A stretch of DNA of 64,000 nucleotides from CAYRUD01 sp964427425. Lineage in GTDB: Bacteria; Chlamydiota; Chlamydiia; Chlamydiales; FEN-1388. A program made the position numbers and the translations under genes. Within the stretch, counting starts at the first letter, position 1. Each line of letters opens with the position of its first letter. The stretch is from assembly GCA_964427425.1 (NCBI GenBank), contig CAYRUD010000019.1:1-64000 (forward strand), written 5' to 3'. Below the pieces are notes generated by a model. That model made no database searches, was not told the DNA's origin, and worked only from the letters and a program-made list of their open reading frames with translations. This document shows positions 53,937 to 63,028 of this stretch, piece after piece.

Positions 53937-56150
53937 GTGAAACAGGTACTTTTCCACAATAACGATACGGCTTCGGTACATATGGAAGCGACTCGATTGT
54001 ATGAACAGTTGATCGGAGCTCATCGTCATGATCCACACTCGATTCTTGGTGTGCATAAGAAGTCATGTGGGCAGACAGTTATTCGTGTATTTAGGCCAGG
54101 CGCTGAAAAGATTTATATAGAGCTGTATGGTTATATCGTCGAGGCAAGGAAAATCCATGATGTCGGACTGTTCGAGATCCCATGCTCTCCAGAGACGACC
54201 ATACGTGATTATCGAGTATTTCATACCAATGGCCTCTTAGCACATGATCCTTATGCTGCTTGGCCAACATTTGGCGAGGTTGATCAGTACCTTTTAGGTA
54301 CAGGGACTCACTATCGCCTCTATGAAAAGATGGGCGCTCGCCTCACTATCCATGAGGGGATTCCAGGAGTTTCGTTTACAGTCTGGGCGCCTTCTGCTCG
54401 ATCTGTTTCTCTCATTGGTGATTTCAACTTCTGGGACGCTCGAGTAAACCCTATGCGCTCTTTAGGGGCAAGTGGTGTTTGGGAGATCTTTGTTCCAGGG
54501 CTCTCTGAGGGTGAGAAATATAAGTTCTTGATCGAAACTGGAAATGGGCAAAGAGTCGTCAAGAGTGATCCATACGCGCTCTCATTCGAATTAAGACCTA
54601 AGACTGCGTCACAAGTTGCAGATTTCTTAAAATTTGAATGGTCTGATGACGAATGGATGAAGAAAAGAGCCATGCAGAGTCGATCGTCTCACGATCCACT
54701 CCTCGTCTATGAGGTGCATTTAGGCTCGTGGAGAAAGAAAGATGGCGGGTTTCTCTCGTACAGGGAATTAGCTCATCAGCTCGTCGATTATTGTAAGAGT
54801 ATGCATTTTACCCATATTGAGCTCCTTCCTGTAACGGAGCATCCATTTGATGGGTCGTGGGGCTACCAGACGACTGGCTATTTTGCTCCGACAAGTCGCT
54901 TTGGATCAATATCTGATTTTCAGTACTTTGTAAATTATCTTCATACGAATGGTATAGGCGTTTTTCTCGATTGGGTTCCAGGCCATTTTCCAGTAGATGA
55001 TTTCGCGCTCGCGCGCTTTGACGGGACGGCTCTCTATGAGCACGAAGATCCTAAGAAAGGATACCATCCGCACTGGAGTACCAGTATCTTTAATTTCGGG
55101 CGTAAAGAGGTCTCTAATTTCCTTCTTGCTTCTGCGCTCTATTGGCTGAAGGTGATGCATATTGATGGTCTTCGAGTCGACGCTGTCGCTTCGATGATAT
55201 ATTTAGATTATGGTCGAAATGAAGGTGAGTGGATTCCCAACGAGTGGGGTGGCAAAGATAATCTTGAGGCTATCGAGTTTTTAAAGCATTTAAACTCGAT
55301 TGTTCATCAAGAGTGCCCTGGAGTTCTGACAATAGCTGAAGAGTCAACAGCGTTTCCTGGAATTACAACTCCTGTTGAGTGGGGAGGCATAGGATTTGAC
55401 CTTAAGTGGAACATGGGTTGGATGAATGACACTCTAAGCTACTTTCATAAAGATCCGCTCTTTCGTTCGCATCACCATAATCAGTTGACTTTTGGGCTTC
55501 TTTACGCGTTTACAGAGCGCTTTCAGCTTGTTCTTTCCCATGACGAGGTTGTCCATGGAAAAAACAGTCTCTTAAGCAAGATGCCTGGCGATATATGGCA
55601 AAAATTTGCCAATTTGAGGCTTCTTTACTCATACATGATTTGCCAGCCGGGAAAGAAGCTTCTTTTTATGGGTGGAGAGATCGGCCAGTGGAATGAGTGG
55701 AATTCAGCTTCGGAGATAGAGTGGTTTCTACTGGATTACCCGCTCCATAAAGGGGCTCAATCTTGTGTCCGTGAGTTAAACCGAGTATATCTCGAACATC
55801 CAGCGCTATGGGGCGATGATTTCTCTTTCCATGGTTTTGAGTGGGTAGACTTTCACGACTCAAAGAACTCGATTATCTCGTATATTCGAAAGAAGCCTCA
55901 CACTAGATCCGCAGTCCTCTGCATTCATAATTTTACGCCTTCATATTTTCACTCGTATGAAATTCCTTTGAGGCATGTAAAGTCTTTGCGAGAGATTTTC
56001 AATAGTGATGATATTCATTATGGCGGCTCCGGCAAAGTGCGAGGGCATGTTGCGCTCATTAAAGGAGATGGTGGTTTTGGAAAAACAGAACGTGCTATCT
56101 TATCTATCCCTCCTCTTGCGACTGTGATGTATGATATCGAGTGGGAATAA
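53937..56150 (+). CDS. glgB: 1,4-alpha-glucan (glycogen) branching enzyme
   Basis: Creates alpha-1,6 branches in glycogen. The 737-residue GH13 enzyme has a CBM48 domain (VSFTVWAPSARSVSLIGDFN), ELLPVTEHPFDGSWGYQTTGY, the nucleophile Asp415 in GLRVDAVASM, the acid/base Glu468 in IAEESTAF (53 residues apart, the same spacing as Asp405/Glu458 of E. coli GlgB), and LSHDEVVHGK. The annotated start is GTG; an ATG at 53985 (MEATRLYEQL) is possible, as neither has a clear ribosome site. The gene precedes ligA by 28 bases. Confidence 0.96.
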   Translation: MKQVLFHNNDTASVHMEATRLYEQLIGAHRHDPHSILGVHKKSCGQTVIRVFRPGAEKIYIELYGYIVEARKIHDVGLFEIPCSPETTIRDYRVFHTNGLLAHDPYAAWPTFGEVDQYLLGTGTHYRLYEKMGARLTIHEGIPGVSFTVWAPSARSVSLIGDFNFWDARVNPMRSLGASGVWEIFVPGLSEGEKYKFLIETGNGQRVVKSDPYALSFELRPKTASQVADFLKFEWSDDEWMKKRAMQSRSSHDPLLVYEVHLGSWRKKDGGFLSYRELAHQLVDYCKSMHFTHIELLPVTEHPFDGSWGYQTTGYFAPTSRFGSISDFQYFVNYLHTNGIGVFLDWVPGHFPVDDFALARFDGTALYEHEDPKKGYHPHWSTSIFNFGRKEVSNFLLASALYWLKVMHIDGLRVDAVASMIYLDYGRNEGEWIPNEWGGKDNLEAIEFLKHLNSIVHQECPGVLTIAEESTAFPGITTPVEWGGIGFDLKWNMGWMNDTLSYFHKDPLFRSHHHNQLTFGLLYAFTERFQLVLSHDEVVHGKNSLLSKMPGDIWQKFANLRLLYSYMICQPGKKLLFMGGEIGQWNEWNSASEIEWFLLDYPLHKGAQSCVRELNRVYLEHPALWGDDFSFHGFEWVDFHDSKNSIISYIRKKPHTRSAVLCIHNFTPSYFHSYEIPLRHVKSLREIFNSDDIHYGGSGKVRGHVALIKGDGGFGKTERAILSIPPLATVMYDIEWE

Positions 56151-56178
56151 AAGAGAATAACTTGCGAGAAATTGGACG

Positions 56179-58245
56179 ATGACTTCCCTTATGAGAGAGA
56201 TCAATTCATATAACGAGTACGAAGCATTATGCGATGAGATCTGGCTTCACAATCGTCTCTACTTCCAAGAGGGTCGCCCTCAGATATCTGATGATGAGTA
56301 TGATCGTTTGGTTGTTCTTTTGGAGAGAGCCGAAAAAGAACATCCTGAGTGGGTTTCTGAGACATCGCCATCGAGAAGAGTGGGGGAGGCTCCTCTTTCA
56401 GATTTTCCTGAAGTGGAACACTCAAAGCTCATGCTCTCACTCGAAAAGGCATTTCAGAGAGAAGAGCTTGAAGCTTTTTACACGCGTTTAGAAAAGCTCC
56501 TCGATCGCAAGGGGCCTCGTCTTTATGGCCAATTAAAGATGGATGGACTTGCAGTCACTGTTACATATGAAGATGGCCATTTCAAGAGGGCTGTCACACG
56601 TGGCGATGGCCGTGTAGGAAGCGATATCTCCAACAACTGTAAGACAATATCAAACTTGCCTCTTCGGATAGACTCTTCTATTAAAAAGCTGGAGTTACGA
56701 GGAGAGGTCTTCATGCCTAAAAAGCGCTTTGAAGAAATTAATCTTCAAAGAGCAAGCGAAGGGCTTCCTCTCTTTGCAAATCCTCGAAACGCTGCCGCAG
56801 GTTTTTTAAAACTTTTGGACCCTCGAGAAGTTTTACGTCGCTCAGCCCTTCAGATCGTTTTTTATGGAATATCAGAAGAGATACCTCATACAATTCTCCT
56901 TCAGAGTGAAGTTGATCCATTCTTGAAAAAACTAGGTCTTCCAACTCTGTTGACGCTTCCAGACGTTCCTCGTGAGGTTTGCGGTCTCGTTTCTAATGTT
57001 GATGAAATGATGGCTTTTCAGGCAAAAGTCCATGAGATTCGGCCAAATCTTCCTTTTCAGATTGATGGAGTTGTCTTTAAGCTCAACGAGCTCGATGAAG
57101 CGGAAAGTATAGCTCCAACGAACAAACATCCACGCACTGCAATCGCTTGGAAATTCGGTGCTGAGCAAGCGTGGACGACGCTGGAAGATATAACGTATCA
57201 AGTTGGCAGAACAGGTGTTATTACTCCAGTCGCGGAACTCGAAGCTGTAGAGCTCGATGGGAGTACTGTTAAGCGGGCAACTCTTCATAACTTTGAAGAG
57301 ATTCAAAGGAAAGATATTCGGATTAAAGATCGCGTTCTTATTGAAAAAGGTGGTGATGTCATACCAAAAGTTGTTATGGCTGACACGACGTTACTTAATA
57401 GAAGCTTGCCTGTCACTCCGATAACACACTGTCCGTCGTGCGGATCACTTCTTGTCCAAGATGAAGAGGAGGTGGCTATTCGTTGCCCCAACTCTTCACA
57501 GTGCTCTGAGCAGCGAATGAAGCAGATTATCCATTTTGCTGGAAAAGATGGTCTTGATATTGAGCATGTGGGTGATAAGCTTGTTAGAGCTCTATATACG
57601 GCTTCATATATTAAAAGACCCTCAGATCTCTTTATTCTTACACGTGATCAGCTTCTCTCGTTAGAAGGTATCAAGGATAAATCCGCTTCAAATATCTTAT
57701 CGAGCATAGAGCATGCCAAAAAGACGACGCTCGACCGATTCATTATGGGACTTGGCATCAGACATGTAGGTGTCGGCGCTGCTCGAATTCTTTCAAAACG
57801 AGCAGGATCAATTCATGGCCTTTTATCACTTACTGAAGAAGACATTGTCAATCTTGAAGGTTTTGGCTTGAAGACAGCTCAGTCAATTGTAGAGACCCTC
57901 CGCAATTCTTATTTTCGAGAAGAGATTGAGCTCTTGCAAGAGCGAGGTGTTGTGGCTCAAGCTAGTGAGAAGCCTAGCCTTGATCTTGATGTAACACATC
58001 CTCTTTATGGCAAGTCGATAGTTATTACTGGGACGCTTACAGGAATGACTCGTACTGAAGCGATAAAAGCGCTAGAGTCCGTTGGCGGTACATCCTCTGA
58101 ATCTGTCTCTAAGAAGACATCATATGTCGTGGTTGGTGAAAGTCCTGGAAGCAAAAAGGACAAGGCGACCAAGCTTGGTGTTCCAATTCTCAGTGAGGAA
58201 GACTTTAGAAAGCTTCTCAATCATGGCATGGGCTCTATCGCTTGA
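56179..58245 (+). CDS. ligA: NAD+-dependent DNA ligase
   Basis: Seals nicks in replication and repair. The 688-residue protein has the adenylation domain with nucleophile Lys120 in KMDG, the Ia-type helical start, an OB fold, the Cys4 zinc finger (CPSCG, then CPNSSQC), a helix-hairpin-helix region (LGIRHVGVGAARIL), and a C-terminal BRCT domain (LYGKSIVITGTL onward). All parts of LigA are present. It is the last gene of the mtaB-glgB cluster and convergent with an F-box-like gene 22 bases away. Confidence 0.97.
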   Translation: MTSLMREINSYNEYEALCDEIWLHNRLYFQEGRPQISDDEYDRLVVLLERAEKEHPEWVSETSPSRRVGEAPLSDFPEVEHSKLMLSLEKAFQREELEAFYTRLEKLLDRKGPRLYGQLKMDGLAVTVTYEDGHFKRAVTRGDGRVGSDISNNCKTISNLPLRIDSSIKKLELRGEVFMPKKRFEEINLQRASEGLPLFANPRNAAAGFLKLLDPREVLRRSALQIVFYGISEEIPHTILLQSEVDPFLKKLGLPTLLTLPDVPREVCGLVSNVDEMMAFQAKVHEIRPNLPFQIDGVVFKLNELDEAESIAPTNKHPRTAIAWKFGAEQAWTTLEDITYQVGRTGVITPVAELEAVELDGSTVKRATLHNFEEIQRKDIRIKDRVLIEKGGDVIPKVVMADTTLLNRSLPVTPITHCPSCGSLLVQDEEEVAIRCPNSSQCSEQRMKQIIHFAGKDGLDIEHVGDKLVRALYTASYIKRPSDLFILTRDQLLSLEGIKDKSASNILSSIEHAKKTTLDRFIMGLGIRHVGVGAARILSKRAGSIHGLLSLTEEDIVNLEGFGLKTAQSIVETLRNSYFREEIELLQERGVVAQASEKPSLDLDVTHPLYGKSIVITGTLTGMTRTEAIKALESVGGTSSESVSKKTSYVVVGESPGSKKDKATKLGVPILSEEDFRKLLNHGMGSIA

Positions 58246-58267
58246 TTTCCATTTATTGCTTGGAGGC

Positions 58268-59509
58268 TTATCTAAAGCTTCCAAGTTGTAGATATTCAAG
58301 GTGATTGGCTATATATGGATTCTTTTCTGCTAATCTGTAGATGAATGTTGTATCATTGATGATTTCTTGAGGGATATAAGGTATAAGCTTGGCTCTATTT
58401 TCTAAATCATCCCCAGTTAAGCTCAATTCAATTATCTCTCTATCTAATCGAAGTGGTTTTTGTAAGTGGGGGTAAAACGATCCATTTACTTGAACTGCTT
58501 TTTTTACAAATTCTCTATCAGTAAAATAATGAGAGGGGAGTTGCGATTTTGTGGAGTCCAGATGCTCATTCCCTTCAATAAATAAAAGGGCAAATTCTTC
58601 CATCTCTTGAATTTCAGGAAGAAGGCTCATAAAACACGATCTATCATTTTGCAGCGCAAGCCTTGCCATATCCAGGTTTTTCTGTATCGATAGTGCTGAG
58701 TACTTAATGCAGTCGCCATTCTTTTCTATGAGTGTTTTAAAAAGATGATCATTCTCTTTCATCTCTTGATCAAGATACTCCAATATATTTGGACGAATGT
58801 GAGCGAGCGTGATGATGAGCTTAAAACTTCTCTTAAGAATGCTAATCATATCGATCATGCCCGGAAAGATTGGATGAAAGAGTCCTATGTATTTTCCTTC
58901 CTGTTTTGTTAGAAGGAATTTGTTGAGAAAAACCTCATGTACGCGAATAGGCTGTGGAATTTTCCGTGCGTCATCCCATTTTACATGGCGCGCCCAAACT
59001 GCCAATGCTTGGAGAAGAACTTGATATTTAAGACATCCATTTATGTCTTTAGATGTCAGTGTCGCCGGATCAAACGTTGAGGAGTCGATTTCTTGTAATA
59101 GCTTTAAGGCTCTCATTGGGCTAAAAGAAGCTTCATCTTCTTTTTCTTGATTTGCTTCGTCGACTCGAATGCTCTCTAGTCTCCGTGTAATTTCATCTAT
59201 TTCTTCATCTGATTTCTCTATGTTTTTAAATTTAAAAGCCGCAGCAACAAGGACATTTGTATCATACTTTTGAATGACATGAAGATTTCTCCAGTGTTTT
59301 ACTGTTAGCTCTCCTGAGAGGAGTCCATGGATTGCTAGGTGAAGAGGAATGATGTTCTGTGAGATTTCATGTGTTCGATGGCTGACTCGCTGTAGAGTTA
59401 TATATTCTGGAGAGTCTACAAAACTTATAATGTGTGAGAAAATCTCGTCCGATACGTAGAGCTGATAATATGGCGATGAGCTTGTCTGTTGAGTACTGTA
59501 TACTGTCAT
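58268..59509 (-). CDS. F-box-like protein with DUF4116-like C-terminal repeats
   Basis: The 413-residue protein has an F-box-like segment at about 20-52 (DEIFSHIISFVDSPEYITLQRVSHRTHEI). C-terminal units (YFTDREFVKKAVQVNGSFYPHL, LDREIIELSLTG, IINDTTFIYRLAEKNPYIANHL) resemble the DUF4116 repeats found in amoebal and chlamydial proteins; the match is by pattern only. AGAGG lies seven bases before the ATG. It is possibly cotranscribed with the 312-residue F-box-like gene upstream, although a terminator-like hairpin lies between. Confidence 0.6.
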   Translation of the reverse strand: MTVYSTQQTSSSPYYQLYVSDEIFSHIISFVDSPEYITLQRVSHRTHEISQNIIPLHLAIHGLLSGELTVKHWRNLHVIQKYDTNVLVAAAFKFKNIEKSDEEIDEITRRLESIRVDEANQEKEDEASFSPMRALKLLQEIDSSTFDPATLTSKDINGCLKYQVLLQALAVWARHVKWDDARKIPQPIRVHEVFLNKFLLTKQEGKYIGLFHPIFPGMIDMISILKRSFKLIITLAHIRPNILEYLDQEMKENDHLFKTLIEKNGDCIKYSALSIQKNLDMARLALQNDRSCFMSLLPEIQEMEEFALLFIEGNEHLDSTKSQLPSHYFTDREFVKKAVQVNGSFYPHLQKPLRLDREIIELSLTGDDLENRAKLIPYIPQEIINDTTFIYRLAEKNPYIANHLEYLQLGSFR

Positions 59510-59604
59510 GAGAAAGCCTCTTTTATTATTGCTTTAGGTCTCTAATTTTTTTACTTATTACAATTCTGGCAACCAATAAATAAATATTTGAATTATTTGT
59601 AATA

Positions 59605-59631
59605 TAAAAGCCTACATTTATTTGTAGGCTT
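59605..59631 (-). terminator. Terminator after the 312-residue F-box-like gene
   Basis: AAGCCTACA/TGTAGGCTT (59608-59616 and 59623-59631) forms a 9-bp stem with 6-base loop, followed on the minus strand by TTATATTAC. It lies 46 bases past the stop codon. Confidence 0.55.
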
Positions 59632-59676
59632 ATTTAAATTCTGGAATAACACAGATATATTGATGGTTGAGAAGAG

Positions 59677-60615
59677 CTATGGAGTTATAGCTTCATTATC
59701 TTCATCTTGTCTTAGCTTAAATTTTTTAACCATAGGGTGTGAATCAAGCTCCGAGGGGATGTCGTTGGAAATGTTTGCGAGCTTATCAAGCGCAATAGCT
59801 AAGGTATCAACAGATGAATCAAACGGGAGTAATTCGATCTCTCCCATCTCTTTCCTATCTGATAAGAGTCTTAAAAAATTGGATACATTGATGTTTTGAT
59901 CTTCGTCTTGGTAGCTTTTCAAAATTTGCATAAATAAAAGGAATGTCGACTCTCTCTCAAGCGGTTGAGGCGGCAGAGTTAATACTGAGTAGAGCGTAGA
60001 GTGAAATTCATCGAAAGCTTCCTCTAAAGGAGTCAGTTCTGCCTCATCATCTGTCGCTGTATCTAGAGATAGTGCAACAAGTTTTCTTATCTCTTGAAGC
60101 TTGAGGGAAAGAAACCACTCAAGTTGAGATATTTGTCCTATCTGTTGATATTTCTCATCCTTAATTTCCCTGAAAAATGGAGTCAAATTATCACGTTTTT
60201 TGAGAGGGAAGTAGAGATTTGTATCTCGAGTAAGTGATAAGTAAGTATTCAATAGGAGATTGAGCTTCTTTCCTACCGTAATATCATTTACATCGTTTTC
60301 TCTTTTTATAAACGCATGTGGAATCGACTCTAGTGGTATCTGCGGTATGTAAAGAAGGAATGTTAAATTGCGTACTCGGCGATGAGTGAATACTGAATAG
60401 TCGATAGTAGCTATCGCCGACTCTGGAAGAGTGTTATTTAATATTGCTCGAATGAGTGATGGAATTGGGGGAAAAGGAGCCACAATTTGATAGAAACCGC
60501 GTGATACAAGCTGGAGGTTTCGATATGTTTGGGTGTCGCTAAATTCATTAATATTATGAATAAATACCGGCTCAAGATTTTTAAAACTGCCACTCGGGGG
60601 ATCAATTAAATTCAT
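59677..60615 (-). CDS. F-box-like protein (weak match)
   Basis: The 312-residue protein has a weak F-box-like segment at about 15-50 (PVFIHNINEFSDTQTYRNLQLVSRGFYQIVAP). After it, the same order follows as in the 413-residue neighbour (IPSLIRAILNNTLPES, then a helical body), so the two are likely distant paralogues. Acidic stretches occur near 195-205 (TATDDEAELTPLEE). No signal peptide. Host targeting is inference. Confidence 0.55.
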   Translation of the reverse strand: MNLIDPPSGSFKNLEPVFIHNINEFSDTQTYRNLQLVSRGFYQIVAPFPPIPSLIRAILNNTLPESAIATIDYSVFTHRRVRNLTFLLYIPQIPLESIPHAFIKRENDVNDITVGKKLNLLLNTYLSLTRDTNLYFPLKKRDNLTPFFREIKDEKYQQIGQISQLEWFLSLKLQEIRKLVALSLDTATDDEAELTPLEEAFDEFHSTLYSVLTLPPQPLERESTFLLFMQILKSYQDEDQNINVSNFLRLLSDRKEMGEIELLPFDSSVDTLAIALDKLANISNDIPSELDSHPMVKKFKLRQDEDNEAITP

Positions 60616-60680
60616 ATATAAATCTCTTTCTTGTGCCTATTGTCTTCAATTAAAATGAAATAACTTTTCAGTCAATTTAA

Positions 60681-60732
60681 ATAAAAAAGCTGGGGTCAAA
60701 AATGGTTTTGAAACCCACTTTTGATCCCAGCT
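60681..60732 (-). terminator. Terminator of the KGG-repeat gene
   Basis: AGCTGGG...TCAAAA (60688-60701) pairs with TTTTGATCCCAGCT (60719-60732) with one G-T pair and an inner GGTTT/AAACC stem; on the minus strand TTTTTTAT follows. A second hairpin, GAGTGTAGC/GCTACACTC, lies between it and the gene (about 60749-60769). Confidence 0.8.
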
Positions 60733-60847
60733 CAAATGTCCACACGAATGAGTGTAGCATAGCTACACTCTCATTAAAAAGAGGCGTCTCTTCATGGCTT
60801 TAGTGCATAAGCGCACTGTAGCCTATAAAAGTAAACCTATTCTTATT

Positions 60848-62176
60848 CTACTCTTCATCATCTTCATGATGGTGTCGAGCACGTCCACCACGGCGTCCAA
60901 TTTCACGATAGTCATCCGATGACATTCTCGAAGATGTAGTGAGGCCACCTCTGCGACCTGCTTCTTCTCTACTCATCTTATGACCTCGAGTCCCGTAGCT
61001 TCCTTGATCTTCCTCGTTTTCGTGATCTTCGTTGTATTGATGGCGTCCACGAGTAGATGCTCTTGCAGTTCCTCTTTGGGCACCACGGTCTGTGTCTTCG
61101 TCTTCTTCAGCTTCATAGCCACGGTAAGTTGAAGAGCGACGTGAGTCTCCCTCGCCTTCATTGTGATGAGACAGTCCACCTCTGTGACCAATATCCTGAT
61201 AGAATTCTCGGCCATATTTATCAGAGACCGCTTGTCCACCTTTGTGTCCAATATCTCGATAAAAGTCAGGGCCATATTTATCAGAGACGGCTTGACCGCC
61301 CTTGTGTCCTATGTCTTGATAGAACTCTTTGCCATACTTATTCGCAACAGTCTCGCCACCTTTGTGTCCAATTTCTTTATAGAAGTCAGGGCCGTATTTA
61401 TCAGAGACAGCTTGACCGCCTTTGTGTCCTATGTCTTGGTAGAACTCTCGGCCATATTTATTCGAGACGGCTTGACCGCCTTTGTGTCCAATATCTCGAT
61501 AAAAGTCGGGGCCATATTTTTCTGCGACCTTCTGACCGCCTTTGTGTCCGATCTCTTTATAAAAATCAGGACCGTATTTATCAGAGACAGCTTGACCGCC
61601 TTTGTGTCCGATCTCTTTGTAGAAATCAGGACCGTATTTATCAGAGACAGCTTGACCACCTTTATGTCCTATATCTTGATAGAACTCTTTTCCATATTTA
61701 TTAGCGACAGTTTCCCCACCTTTATGTCCAATTTCTTTGTAGAAATCAGGGCCATATTTATCAGAGACTTTTTGGCCACCTTTGTGTCCAATATCTTGGT
61801 AGAACTCTCTGCCATATTTATTGGCAACGGTTGATCCGCCTTTATGGCCTATTTCTTGGAAAAATTCTCGGGGAGCTTTATTAGCAAGTTCGCTTCCACC
61901 TCGATGACCTGTCTCTTGACGGCTCATTCTTCCTCTTGAAGGGGTATGTGCATCTGTATCTTCATGTGTATCTTCAGTATCTGCATGCATCGTCTTCAAG
62001 CGTCGGCTGTCAGAAGCTCTTGCTCGATGCGGTGTCGCTTCACGAGCGGAATCACGCTCATCAATACCTTCTTCATTTTCATGCTCATACTCTCTGTATG
62101 GGCTTCGTCCTGATTTTGAATCTTTGTGGTCGGAGGAGTCTTGTCTATGTGCAGCAGCATGTGTCTTTGTAGCCAT
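60848..62176 (-). CDS. KGG-repeat protein (12 tandem 20-residue units)
   Basis: A very hydrophilic 442-residue protein. A charged N-terminus (His, Arg, Glu, Asp) precedes 12 exact 20-residue units of pattern NKYGxEFYxxIGHKGGxxVS (bases 61163-61882), plus one N-terminal (MSRQETGHRGG) and two C-terminal divergent KGG motifs. The KGG motif also occurs in small stress-induced and LEA-like proteins; the role is unknown but may concern dehydration, chromatin or condensate behaviour. The end is acidic (EDDEE). The ATG at 62176 is preferred, with GAGGT seven bases upstream. Confidence 0.85.
   Translation of the reverse strand: MATKTHAAAHRQDSSDHKDSKSGRSPYREYEHENEEGIDERDSAREATPHRARASDSRRLKTMHADTEDTHEDTDAHTPSRGRMSRQETGHRGGSELANKAPREFFQEIGHKGGSTVANKYGREFYQDIGHKGGQKVSDKYGPDFYKEIGHKGGETVANKYGKEFYQDIGHKGGQAVSDKYGPDFYKEIGHKGGQAVSDKYGPDFYKEIGHKGGQKVAEKYGPDFYRDIGHKGGQAVSNKYGREFYQDIGHKGGQAVSDKYGPDFYKEIGHKGGETVANKYGKEFYQDIGHKGGQAVSDKYGPDFYRDIGHKGGQAVSDKYGREFYQDIGHRGGLSHHNEGEGDSRRSSTYRGYEAEEDEDTDRGAQRGTARASTRGRHQYNEDHENEEDQGSYGTRGHKMSREEAGRRGGLTTSSRMSSDDYREIGRRGGRARHHHEDDEE
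61163..61882 (-). repeat. 60-bp tandem repeat array within the KGG gene
   Basis: Twelve units of 60 bp lie head to tail. Some adjacent pairs alternate between a REFYQDIG/KEFYQDIG unit and a PDFYKEIG/PDFYRDIG unit, indicating duplication of 120-bp blocks. Confidence 0.95.
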
Positions 62177-62182
62177 ACTCAT

Positions 62183-62930
62183 ACCTCATATAAGTTTAGT
62201 ATTATCAGTATTAAGTTTCTAAACTGGTAAGGTGACTAATTATTTAATAATTAGTATCGAACGTTTTTTCGCGATTCATTAAGAAGGGCATAAATTGCCT
62301 TCTTTCATGCAGCTGAGCTCTGTAATGTCAACTCTCATGCTTTTCGTACGTTCAGCTGAAAATGAAGGAGATCATCATTTTAGTGAGACATCAGAAAAAC
62401 GAGGCATGAAGGTAAGGGAGCTTCATTATTCCCATGAAACCTTCTCGCTCGTCTTTTGATTGAAACGTACAACACAATATTGCGCGATGATCGGGCTTCA
62501 TCAAACGACACAATGTATTTCTATCCGAATGCACTCGGAAATTATTATTACGATAACGTCAGGCCTCTTGCTCTCTTATTAAAGTATTATGTGAGAAGGC
62601 AAGCGTCCTTGTATGTATTATTATTTCTATCCGCTATATTGCCCTTTCCTTTTTTGATATTCCTTCGTTGTTTTATTTAGCAATCGATTTAATTTAGTTT
62701 GTAAACAAATTAATTTAAAAACTAATTAATTTGTTTTTTAATAATTTGGTTTGTTTGGTTGCTATTTAAAGAAACATGGGTTGAGAATTACGTCTCCAGA
62801 GGATCGCTGCCTGGCCTTATGCTTTACTAAAATAGGGCGCAACGCTTGGCTGAAAAAAAGTGAAAACAATGAAAAAAATCAGCAGGTAAGTTCGACAAAA
62901 GTTGCTTTTTTGGGATTTAGAATGGTTGAG
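62183..62930. other. AT-rich intergenic region without a supported gene
   Basis: About 750 bases between KGG and miaB. Short frames at 62456 and 62751 lack a ribosome site or protein-like composition. A perfect AT hairpin occurs at 62703-62739. Confidence 0.4.
62703..62739. repeat. Perfect 13-bp AT-rich hairpin
   Basis: AAACAAATTAATT (62703-62715) pairs with AATTAATTTGTTT (62724-62736) around an 8-base loop, then more T. Only one G-C pair, so a cruciform or weak terminator is possible. Confidence 0.45.
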
Positions 62931-62932
62931 GC

Positions 62933-62990
62933 TAAAAAAGGGAAGAGGATGAGAGAGGTGAGATGACCTATAATCGGATCCTCTCTCATC
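62933..62990 (-). terminator. Terminator of miaB
   Basis: GATGAGAGAGG (62948-62958) pairs with CCTCTCTCATC (62980-62990) around a 21-base loop; on the minus strand it is followed by CTCTTCCCTTTTTT. It lies 40 bases past the stop. Confidence 0.65.
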
Positions 62991-63028
62991 TTGTATGTTA
63001 GGGCAGTGAGTTTTCTGTAAACAATAGG

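Noticed and set aside
61057..61834. Two long plus-strand open frames over the KGG array
   Set aside because: The 60-bp period is a multiple of three, so every frame stays open if one unit has no stop. The proteins are mirror translations of the repeats, with no ribosome site.
60848..61882. CRISPR-like periodic pattern
   Set aside because: The periodicity is coding: 60-bp units in frame, with no spacers. No cas genes occur in the window.
62456..62966. Two short plus-strand frames between the KGG gene and miaB
   Set aside because: No ribosome site, low-complexity sequence, and the second overlaps the miaB terminator.
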